DNA from: Eustoma russellianum
Lineage: Eukaryota; Streptophyta; Magnoliopsida; Gentianales; Gentianaceae
Direction: 5' to 3'
Assembly: GCA_036186865.1 (NCBI GenBank)
Contig: AP025045.1
Span: 15,553,840-15,617,839, forward strand
Length of the DNA stretch: 64,000 nucleotides
Shown: piece after piece, positions 33,260-43,116 of the stretch
Numbering within the stretch: position 1 is the first letter of the stretch
Layout of the letters: each line of letters begins with the position of its first letter
Made by a program: the position numbers and the translations under genes
Notes under the pieces: generated by a model
Seen by the model: only the letters and a program-made list of their open reading frames with translations
Database searches by the model: none
What the model was told of the DNA's origin: nothing

Positions 33260-36200
33260 ATGGTTCGGACTCGCGGTAGACCTCGCAGAGATGCTGCCCA
33301 TGCACCCGAACCAAACCCTCCACAACCTCAAGATCAAGTTCCTCCACCTCCTCCTCAGAATCAGAATCCACCGCCTCCTCCTCCACCGCAGAATGAAAAT
33401 CCCCCACCAGCTCAAGGAAACCCTCTTCCACAAGCGCCACTTCTTATTCCGGATTTCCAAGCATTCTGTCAGACCGTAACTCAGATTGGCCAGGGAATGA
33501 TTCAGCAAGTTGCCCCTCCTCCTCCTTATGAACCAATAAGAGATGCGCAATACTACTTTGAGAACCTCAAGTGAGCGAATGTGCCGCCTTTTGAAGGCAA
33601 GTCTGACCCCGATATGGCTGAAAAATGGCTAGATGAAGTGGAGAACTGTTTTGAACTGAATGGAGCCCCTGACAATATGAAAACCCAAGCTGTGAGGCCT
33701 TTCCTCCTTGGTGAGGCGAACCAGTGGTGGAAGGCTAAGCTGCAACCTTTGCCCCAACCTATTCCATGGGAGAGATTCATCCAAGAGTTCAACAAGTTTT
33801 ATTTTCCTCCGTCAGTGAAGATGCAAAAGAGGCATGATTTTGAAATGTTGAAGCAAGAACCTGGTATGACTGTGTCTGAATATGTGAGCAAGTTTCTGGC
33901 TTTGGGTAGATTTTCTCCAGCTACAATGAATGATGAGGAATCGAAGATGGTGAAGTTTGAGAGTGGGCTGAACCCAAGGATTCGCACTTGGTTGGTAAAT
34001 GTTATCTCTGCTGATTTTGAGGCACTTGTTGACGCATGTTATCGGATCGAGAAGGATATCATTCGTCGCGATGCGATAGTGGGCCAGAAAAGAGGAAGGG
34101 ACACTTCCGGTGATAAAGGAGCAAGGAAAATGACTAGACAGAATTTTCATGGGAGGCCAGGTAGACAGCAGAATCAGAACCAAAGAGGAAATCAGAATCG
34201 TGGACAGCGCCGTGGGCAGAATCAGAATAATCAGAGAAATAATCAAGGAAATCAAGGACAGCAGCAGCATGCCATTCCCATGTGTCCCCATTGTCAGAAG
34301 AATCATTTGGGCGAGTGCTATGTACAAGCTGGTAAGTGCTTTGGTTGCGGCAAGACTGGTCATATAATTAGGGATTGTCCTGATAAGGGAGCTGCTTGTG
34401 CTGGATGTGGAAAGACTGGGCATATTCTGAGAGATTGTCGTGAGCGTGGTGGTCAGCAGCAGAGGAACCAATGTCAGCGCTCGAATGCGCGTGTGCATGT
34501 GATGACCGATGCTGCAGTTGAGGAAGCTGGAGACGTCGTGGCTGGTATGATTTAAAATTATGCAATATTAATTTGATAAATATTATATTGCTGCATATTT
34601 AAATCTTTGCATAATTCAGGCGCTATTCTTGTATGTTGTATACCTGCAAACGTGTTGTTTGATAGTGGCGTCAGCCACTCCTTTATATCTAAAAAATTTG
34701 CAAAGGGATTTGACCATGGTCCTATCCGGCTGAAATCACCCTATCGAATCCAAGCCGCGGGTGATCAAGTACTTACGTCTCATTATCTGTATAAGAATTG
34801 CGCGGTCGAACTCGATGACCATCGGTTCGCGGCTGATCTGATCCCGATTGCTATGAGTGACTTTGACATTATTCTTGGTATGGACTGGTTGTCTAAGAAC
34901 CATGCCCATATTGACTGCACTCAGAAGAAAGTCACTTTCAAAGCCCCGGAGCGAGAGGAAGTATCATTTCAAGGAGGTCCCAAATTGAAGAAGTCAAAGA
35001 ATATTTTTGTGAATGCAGCTCGTGCCCGTCAAGTGTTGCGAAAGGGATGTCAAGGCTATCTTGTTCATGCTCTTAGTACCGAGCAGGCAGCAGTGGACAT
35101 TTCGCAAGTTCCTGTAGTTCAAGAGTTTCTTGATGTCTTTCCAGAGGAACTACCAGGACTTCCCCCTGATCGAGAAATTTCCTTTGAGATAAATCTCATC
35201 CCCGGAGCTGAGCCCATTTCTAAAGCTCCTTACCGCATGGCACCCGCTGAGCTGAAGGAACTAAAAGAGCAATTGCATGAGTTATTGGAAAAGAAGTTGA
35301 TTCGTCCAAGTGTGTCACCATGGGGTGCCCCAGTTTTATTTGTAAAGAAGAAGGATGGAGGTATGCGACTGTATATTGATTATCGAGAACTCAACAAGAT
35401 CACCGTAAAGAATAAGTATCCGTTGCCTCGGATCGACGATCTGTTCGACCAGCTTCGGGTCAGTAATTACCAAGTCTTATTTCAATATAATAATCATGAA
35501 TAATATCTAAAGTATCCTAAAGCAGGGAGCTCGGGTGTTTAGCAAAGTGGACCTAAGATCTGGATATTTTCAATTGAAGATAAGAGTTGAGGATATTCCT
35601 AAGACAACATTCAGGACGAGATATGGACATTATGAATTTCTCGTGATGCCTTTTGGACTGACCAACGCCCCTGCAGCGTTTATGGATCTTATGAATCGGG
35701 TGTTTCGAGACCAGTTGGATAAGTATGTGGTCGTCTTTATTGACGATATCCTGATTTATTCGCCTGATGAGGAAACTCATACAGCTCATCTGAGGACAAT
35801 ACTTGGTATTCTAAGGAAGCATCAGCTCTATGCAAAATTCAGTAAATGCGAGTTTTGGTTGCATAGTGTATCATTTCTGGGCCATATTATTACTGAAAAT
35901 GGGATTTCGGTTGATCCCAGAAAGATTGAGGCAATTACTGAGTGGCCGAGACCAACCAATGTCACTGAAGTAAGGAGTTTTCTCGGACTGGCCGGTTACT
36001 ACCGCAAGTTTGTCGAAGGATTTTCAAGGATAGCTATGCCACTCACTAGATTGACTCAGAAGAAGACAAAATTTGTATGGAATGAGAATTGTGAAAGTAG
36101 CTTTTCTGAGCTGAAGGCAAGGTTGACGTCCGCACCAGTTTTGGCTCAACCCGTTTCAGGAGAACAGTTTGTGATCTACAGTGATGCTTCCAAGAATGGA

Positions 36201-38057
36201 TTGGGTTGTGTTCTTATGCAGAATGGACGGGTGATCGCGTATGCGTCTCGCCAGCTTAAGCCGTTTGAGCAGAATTATCCAGTACATGACCTTGAGCTTG
36301 CAGCAGTTGTATTTGCTCTGAAGATTTGGCGTCATTATCTGTATGGAGAGAAGTGTGAGATCTTCACGGATCATAAGAGTTTGAAATACCTCTTCACTCA
36401 AAAGGAGCTGAATATGCGCCAAAGGCGATGGCTTGAGTTGATCAAGGATTATGACATCTCTATTCAGTACCATCCAGGTAAAGCTAATAGAGTTGCTGAC
36501 GCTTTGAGTCGTAAGACGAGTCATCCCCGTCAACCACCTCTACAGCGTGATATGGAAGAGTTTGGTCTGGAAGAAGTGAATTCGATTTCCGACGTGCTTG
36601 CAAAGTTAGTAGTGGTTCCTTCTTTGATCGATAGGATTAAGGAGACTCAAGATAAGGATGATGCATTGACGAAAGTTAAGAGCAAGCTGAAGGAGAAGCC
36701 ATCTGACGATTTTGAAGTCCGTAGTGACGGCAGTTTGTGGTTTAGAGGTCGATTGTGTGTGCCTAATGATGATGCGATAAGAAGTGAAGTGCTTCAGGAA
36801 GCCCATAATTCTCGATTGTCTATTCACCCAGGAGCAAATAAGATGTATCATGACTTGAAGCAAAAGTTTTGGTGGCCAGGAATGAAGAATCAGATAGCAG
36901 AGTTTGTTGAGAAATGTCTTGTATGTCAGAAAGTCAAAGCAGAACATCAGAGGCCAGCTGGATTATTGCAACCACTTGAGGTGCCTGAGTGGAAGTGGGA
37001 TCACATCGCTATGGATTTTGTGACCGATTTACCTAAGACAAGAAGTGGATATGACACTATTTGGGTTATTGTGGATCGTCTGACGAAGAGTGCTCATTTC
37101 ATGGCAATGACGATTAAAGCACCCATGGAAAAGTTGGCTTCTATGTATGTTGATCAGATTGTATGTTTGCATGGAGTTCCTATGAGCATAGTTTGTGACC
37201 GAGACCCCCGCTTCACATCAAGGTTTTGGACGGCATTTCAGAAAGCGATGGGTACGGAAGTTCGCATGAGTTTAGCTTTTCATCCCCAAACGGACGGTCA
37301 ATCAGAGAGAACAATTCAAAAATTGGAGGACATGTTGCGTGCTTGTGTGTTGGACTTTGGAGGTAGCTGGGATAAGAGTTCGAAGTTAGTTGAGTTTTCA
37401 TACAATAACAGCTATCACAGATCTATTGGAATGGCTCCTTATGAAGCTCTTTATGGAAGAAAATGTCGATCGCCATTGTATTGGGATGAGATTGGAGATA
37501 AGATTTTCACAGGACCTGACTTAGTAGAGCAAACCAAGGAAAAGGTTATGATTGCAAGACAAAGATTGAAGGCTGCTCAGGATAGAAGCAAGGCGTGGGC
37601 CGACGTGAGGCGTCGACCACTTGAGTTTCAAGTAGGAGATAAAGTATTCTTGAAGGTATCTCCATCGAAAGGAGTAAAGCGGTTCGGAATTAAAGGGAAG
37701 CTTAGTCCTAGATTCATTGGACCATTTGAGATCTTGGAAAGAATTGGAGAAGTTGCTTACAGACTTGCACTACCGCCATCGTTGTCTCAATTACACAATA
37801 TGTTTCATATATCTCAATTGCGTAAGTATGTGCATGACTCGAGCCATATTATGGATGAGCAACCTTTGAGGATTGAAGCTGATATATCATATGTTGAAGA
37901 ACCCGAAAGGATAATTGATAGGGAAGTGAAAGCATTGAGGAATAAGTCTATTCCTATGGTCAAGGTGAAATGGAAGAACCATTCAGTTGATGAGGCCACT
38001 TGGGAATTAGAGGAAGGCATGAAGCAAAAGTACCCATATCTCTTTGACAATTCATAA
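33260..38057 (+). CDS. gag-pol: Gag-pol polyprotein of young Tekay, spliced, with one premature TGA
   Basis: Joining 33260-34544, 34620-35458 and 35526-38057 gives 1,552 codons in one frame, with a single internal stop (TGA, codon 105, 33572-33574). The start is ATG 33260 (MVRTRGRPRRD), typical of Tekay gag. Order by approximate residue: Pro-rich N-terminus 15-75; gag core 108-215; knuckles CFGCGKTGHIIRDC (360) and CAGCGKTGHILRDC (380); protease active site LFDSGVSHSF (443); reverse transcriptase with VVFIDDIL (Asp 781, 782); RNase H with YSDASKNG, HDLELAAV and FTDHKSL; integrase HHCC, then D1205, D1266 and E1302 (D-35-E spacing); GKLSPRFIGPFE; chromodomain VKVKWKNHSVDEATWE at the C-terminus. 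It would make particles, copy the RNA and integrate the cDNA. The stop makes it a pseudogene unless read through. Confidence 0.93.
34545..34619 (+). other. Proposed 75 bp intron at gag-protease junction
   Basis: Exon GTCGTGGCTG, then GTATGATTTAAA ... TTTGCATAATTCAG, then GCGCTATTCTTG. It is strongly AT-rich and contains stop codons. Removal joins DVVAG to AILVCC ahead of the protease motif with no gap, as in uninterrupted gypsy polyproteins. Unspliced, translation would stop right after gag, so splicing could set the gag to pol ratio. Confidence 0.65.
35459..35525 (+). other. Proposed 67 bp intron in reverse transcriptase
   Basis: Exon CAGCTTCGG, then GTCAGTAATTACC ... ATCCTAAAGCAG, then GGAGCTCGGGTG. 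At 67 bp it shifts the frame and contains stops. Its removal joins DQLR to GARVFSK and restores the frame. The same junction is interrupted in Tekay element 1 (9565-9634), and the donor side is recognisable in the large Tekay (42051-42065). Confidence 0.8.
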
Positions 38058-38093
38058 GTTTCGAGGACGAAACATTATTTAAGGAGGGAAGGA
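38056..38093 (+). promoter_or_regulatory. Hairpin and polypurine tract of young Tekay
   Basis: Overlapping the end of pol, AAGTTTCG AGGA CGAAACAT (38056-38075) forms a stem-loop. AAGGAGGGAAGGA (38081-38093) is the polypurine tract directly before the 3' LTR. Confidence 0.85.
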
Positions 38094-41000
38094 TGTTGTA
38101 CCCCAACAATCAGGTACGTGAAAACTATGAATATGAGATGGAATGAAAGCGACAATTTCTTTTAGAGTGTGTTACTTAAGTCCACGTAACTCTTTTTACT
38201 TAAATGCTCTTGAGATAGTCCATGAAATATAGAATGATATAAACCATACCCAGATATATATATATATATGTATGTGCGTATATATGATATATGTAGGGAA
38301 GGTATAAACACATGGTACACATAGGCGTGTACGTATTTGTATACATACATATGCTAATCTTGGAATACAATAAAATATAGACAACAATATGGTATATGAA
38401 TTAAAATTACAAGGAATATCAAGATGCCTAAGAGGCCCAAAATTTCGGCCTATACATGGAGATGTTCTAGAAATCTCTAGCCAATTTTTATTAGTTAAAA
38501 TAATAAGACAAGAATTTATTATGCAAAGAATAAATAGAAAATAAAATAGACATGCATTTAAGGAACAAGTTAAGACAACTCATTAAAGAAGGAAGTAGTA
38601 TGGTTGAGGTCATAAAGACCCCAACCAAAACCGCCCCCCCTTAGTGTCTAGATATGGAGGATTTTTAAATCCTACCATGGTTACTTTTCTCTAAACCAAG
38701 GTTAATGTAACCATGATTTAATAAAGTAACTTGGGTTAGCACAAAAGTAACTATAGTTTGAATAAAGTAACCAAGGTTATACTAACTTAACCTTGATTAA
38801 CATTCAAGAAAGCCCTAACCCTCACAAAAATCCCTCCAAAACCGTCCCCCCTCTCCTAAGTCCCTAACATGTTTTAAATCAAACCATTCTAGAAACATCT
38901 ATCTTCTCATCATGCAAGAGCAAAACACTTAGACAATTTCCATTCCCCTCACCAAGGTTTCGCCCCCAACATCTTGAAGGATGGGAGTTTAACTTCAACT
39001 TCAAGACTCAAGAAGACATCTAGGTAAGTCTTATTCCAAGTTCCCTTAAGAGAATTCTCATTTTGGTAAAGAATGAAGCTCACATGAACTCTCCTTCTCC
39101 ATGCCAAAACCGTGGGTTTCATGGTTGAAGTAGGTGAAAGCCTTCAACTTTTCTAGGTGGTGTTATATTGAGGTGCTTGAACCTCCATTCCAAGCTCATT
39201 TTGGTAAGATGCTCTAGCCTTAAAGATAACCTAGTTCCTCTATTGAATAAAGACTAATCTTTTCATTTCATTCCCTTAAAACCGTATGCTTAAGGTGAAG
39301 AAGGTGAAGGATTTCATCACACCTCACTTCATAACCAAGCAAAGACAAGAGCTTTAGCTTGAAGAGGAAAGTATACTTTAACCCCTTATAATATATGTGA
39401 TTATGTGCATACTTGAATGTCTAGAAGCCTAAGACATGACTTTAGTGAAAATATGCCTAAGTTGTTACCTTTTCTTATGTTTTGGAATTGTTGGACTAGG
39501 GACTGTTTTGTTTGGAAGAATGAACAGCCCATATGAACGACTTTTGCATGCTAAAAAGAGACTTGAATTAGTATAGGGAAGCCTTATTATGTCTATTGAA
39601 TGACCATTAACTTGGATTATAGGCTAAAGAACAAAATTAGGAAGGAAAGGATGTTTCTATGCATGTTGGCTGAAAACAGAATTCTGGACAGATTTTATGC
39701 CAAATTGATGGACTCGGTTAAGGACCTTCTAAACGTTGGATTGAGCTTATTTTTGTTATGGTCGTAGCTTATTATGTCTAGTTTATTGTGGCGTTGGAAT
39801 TTCTGGAAAATCATTTGTGGATTGGTCAGAAATGAATTTTTAGTATCAAGGGGTCAAAACAGTTTCTGGTCGTACCACCTTAGGGAGAAAAATTATTTTG
39901 GTACCTTAAACATCTTGGATTGACCTGAAATTTTTACAGGAAGTACTTAAGACATAGAGCTAAATATCCATGTAAAGAAATTGATTTTATCTATTGATCT
40001 TGATGGTGAACCATTGAGGGAAAGTTGGTGTAACATTCTGGAAAATAGGACAGATTGACACTTTGTGCTTGTATGAATTGTATCGTATTTATTTTGACTT
40101 GTTTTTGTGAATGGGCATTTGAATATTTTTCATAAAGGAAATAGGAAAGATTTACAGGTACTAAGTGAGCCCCATAATGAGTTTATGGATGGAGACAAGG
40201 TAAGGAATGGAGTTGAGAGTGCAACAGAATTTCTGTTGTACCCTTGTTGGGAATTATTTTTATTGAGGTACCTACGCTTGTCGAAATCGCATGAAATTTG
40301 TACGGAATGTGGTTAAGATCATGTGGCGCATGTCCATACTTTTAGTTTCTGGAAAATAGGCTCTAAAGGTTGATTTTGAGGCCGGAAAATACAGGACATG
40401 CTGCTGAATCGTTTTCCAGCCCATGAAGAAAGTTGTTTATGATGTTATAAGTGCATTTTACCATGTTGCATCTCATGCACTTGCATTGACATGCTCATAT
40501 GTTCCATGCTCATGATTTTATCGATGTTTTATATAAAGTTTCTATTTTGAAAGAATTTCGTCCCTTCTGGCCAGCTTTACCCGCTACAGATCCGGGGTTA
40601 ATTGATCTGACGAAGTATAAGAACCGATCCAGGCCCGGTATAATAGGTCTGATGGAATGTAAGAACTGATCCAGGCCCGGTATAATAGGTCCTAAGAATA
40701 TAAGAACCAAGCCAGGTCCGGTATAATAGACCTGAAGGTGATCATGTTATAAGAACCGAGTCATGCCCGGTATAATAGGCTGACACACTCTCTTGTTTTA
40801 TGATGAGCATGATTTAAAAGAAAGAAAGGAAGTTCAAGTATTTTTATGAGCATGTCTAAATGAAAGAAAGAATGTTTCCCGTTGCATTTGCATTGCATTC
40901 GCATTATCATACACATTATGCATGATACCTTTTCATAGAAGTAAGGTTTGGCTATAGCACGTAGAATCTAACTAAGTGATGACATTTAGTTTTTAGCTAA

Positions 41001-41559
41001 GTATTGATATGACTTTAAATATGATGCCTCGGAAAAGCATTGGCAGGTATGTTTTAACCTAAGGAATTGGGGTTTGATTCTTGTATGCCGTTTTCTCTTT
41101 ATTGTACGGTGTTATTGTATACTTGCTGGCGACTTTGTCGCTCACCCATTTATTTTTTCCCCCAGAGCCAGGTAATGAAGTCGAGTGGGTTGATGATGAG
41201 CCAAGAATGCCATACCCATAGGTTATTGAAGTCGCTACGATGATGAAAGTTTTTGATGAGCCTTTGGGACATTTTGGGACTTAGCTACTTTCGAACTCTT
41301 TCGGATAATGTTTGTATAATTCCGCGGTGTAGTTTGCTATCGGTTCAGTTTGTATAATTTTGCTATGTATTCGCGATTTGACGCTTTCGGATTAAGGTTC
41401 AAATTCTGCCGTATTTTTATCTACCTGTTAAGATCGTGACTTTGGAATCCATGTTTATCCATGGGTTTTACGAGTTAAGTATCGACGCTTTGTACTTTTC
41501 TGAAAGGGAAAGTACGGCGGGTGCACCGTATGAGGGGTAGCCGAGTACGGGGCGCTACA
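38094..41559 (+). repeat. 3' LTR of young Tekay (3.47 kb)
   Basis: TGTTGTACCCC to GGGCGCTACA. Colinear with 29509-32971. AG|GTAAGT at 39023/39024; TAAC repeats at 38675-38795; CCCGG modules at about 40585-40790; intron-like block at 41047-41165. Confidence 0.95.
41047..41165 (+). other. Intron-like block in LTR (119 bp)
   Basis: 3' LTR copy of 32458-32576, same sites GGCAG|GTATGT and CCCCCAG|AG. Confidence 0.5.
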
Positions 41560-41564
41560 CGAAG
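41560..41564. repeat. Target duplication CGAAG, right copy
   Basis: Identical to 29504-29508. Confidence 0.95.
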
Positions 41565-41829
41565 TCTCTGCCATGATACGTTACCGTTAGCACATGTACA
41601 TGTTTGTTGTACATGTACTGTGTGAGAAATCGATCGGCATACCGTGTGTTATTATTCTTATCAAGAGTGCTATAGCCTAATTTGAAAACGTTATGACATC
41701 ACGATATGAAAGCGCCATGTTAGGCAAGCTATGAAAAGCAGGTCATGATTATGAAAATCATGTTTTATGCGATTGGACCATTTTAGGATGACGATTAAGA
41801 GTTTCCTAAGTCTGTAAGACACTTCACCA

Positions 41830-42075
41830 AAGGACGCCTGCTGAACTGAAAGAAAACTAAAGGAACAATTGCGTAAGCTTTTAAGGAAGAAACTTGTCCG
41901 CCCCAACGTATCGCCCTGGGGTTTTTCCATGTTATTCGTAAAGAGAGGAATGGAGGCATGCGTCTTTGCGTAGATCATTAAGGACTCAACATGGTCACCA
42001 TAAGAACAAGTACCCTCTGACTAGGATCAATGATCTAATTAACCAGCTTCGAATAAGCAATTGACAAGTGGTATA
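41830..42075 (+). pseudogene. pol: Ruined reverse transcriptase start of large Tekay
   Basis: Across several frames, scraps match the reverse transcriptase N-terminus: PAELKEN, RPGVFPC-like in place of SPWGAPV, KNKYPLTRINDLINQLR. After CAGCTTCG comes AATAAGCAATTGACAAG, which resembles the intron start in the other Tekay elements (GTAAGCG..., GTCAGTAATTACCAAG) with the GT donor changed to AT. Stops and indels are abundant. Confidence 0.75.
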
Positions 42076-42734
42076 TGGTTCGGAAGTCAAGTAATTTGCT
42101 TAGTTAACATGTATATTGGTAAGAAAAATTCATAAGAAATGTTGTGAGAAGATGAAGCGTTACAGGACTGTTTTGGAGAGATCTAAAACAATGGTCATTT
42201 GAGAGGAGGAATGGGGGATCCTATAAGATATGATGTTTAAATCAAGAATTTATAAGTTGAGAATATCTAACACACTCTAGCAGTGACGTTACGATTTGGT
42301 ATGTGTACCTAATGGAAATTATTCCGGATGTCGTTGAACGCTGTTTCATATGTAAAATGACCATTACCTGTTTACAGAAAGGATGTTTACAGCAAAGAGC
42401 TAATGACCTACATTCCAGATTTAACAATCTCTGCCAGGTTTTGCATGTTTTATGAAAAGGAAATTTTAAGCATTTCATGATCATGATAACCCGGAATGAA
42501 TACCATTATCAGTACGTAGTATCAAGGTTGAAAGTGTTTAAGATATGAGATGAGTTACGGTAACGCCTCTAGGAAATTAAGAATAAGTTCCGATGAGACC
42601 TCTAAGATGAGTTGAACGAAGCCGTTCCAAGGGAATTAGACAGACACCTTATTCTGTCTTAATTACCTAAAGGTAGGAAGGGAGCATCAATGACATGCAA
42701 GGTTGTTGCAACCCCTTAAGTCCCGAGTGAAGGA
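42076..42734 (+). other. Unrecognisable interior of large Tekay
   Basis: No readable domain. Given its position between reverse transcriptase and integrase scraps, it is probably heavily mutated and deleted pol sequence; I see no gene of another kind. Confidence 0.5.
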
Positions 42735-43075
42735 GGGATCGCGTCACTATGGAAATTATGATTGACCTGACAAGGACAAAGTATGGACATGGTACTATTT
42801 GGATAGTAGTCGATCATTTGAGGAAACCCATCCATCTCATGGCTCTTACGAAACGCTGTATGGAAGCAAGTGTCGATCTTCCCTTTATTGGGATGAAATT
42901 TGAGATAAAGTTTTTTTACAGGACCTGAATTAGTGGACCAAACTCGAGAAAAGGCTCTAGGGAAACGATCTATCCCGATGATTAAGGTGCGATGGAAGCA
43001 CCACTCTGCTGATAAAGCTACTTGCGAGACTGAAGAAAACATAAAGGAAGTTGTACTCACATCTTTTGATTAGTA
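42735..43075 (+). pseudogene. pol: Integrase and chromodomain scraps of large Tekay
   Basis: DLTRTKYGHGTIWIVVDHL matches the integrase core after its first Asp. YETLYGSKCRSSLYWDEI matches the region after the DDE core. IPMIKVRWKHHSADKAT matches the chromodomain. The pieces lie close together, so several hundred bases between them are deleted. Confidence 0.8.
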
Positions 43076-43080
43076 CTCTT

Positions 43081-43116
43081 AAGTTTCGAGGACGAAACTT
43101 TTGATAGGGGGGAGAA
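43081..43116 (+). promoter_or_regulatory. Hairpin and polypurine tract of large Tekay
   Basis: AAGTTTCG AGGA CGAAACTT (43081-43100) is a perfect 8 bp stem with a 4-base loop. GATAGGGGGGAGAA ends at 43116 just before the LTR. Confidence 0.88.

Larger units (their letters stand above)
29509..41559 (+). mobile_element. Young, nearly intact Tekay/Del element with introns in gag-pol
   Basis: A complete LTR retrotransposon of 12,051 bp: LTR 29509-32971, Met-tRNA primer site, gag-pol 33260-38057, polypurine tract and LTR 38094-41559, flanked by a perfect 5 bp duplication. The LTRs agree along their length with only scattered substitutions and short indels, so insertion is recent relative to its neighbours. 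Domain order protease, reverse transcriptase, RNase H, integrase, chromodomain assigns it to chromoviruses; LTR length and sequence fit Tekay/Del. It is defective because of a TGA at 33572-33574. Two short GT...AG segments interrupt gag-pol and are best read as introns. Confidence 0.95.

Noticed and set aside
33209..33550. Minus-strand open frames opposite the gag start (113 and 75 residues)
   Set aside because: They are shadows of the Pro-rich gag N-terminus; the Arg/Trp- and Glu-rich compositions are the complement of CCTCCT codons.
33260..38057. Possible endogenous pararetrovirus
   Set aside because: Integrase, chromodomain, LTRs and a 5 bp target duplication identify a Ty3/gypsy retrotransposon.
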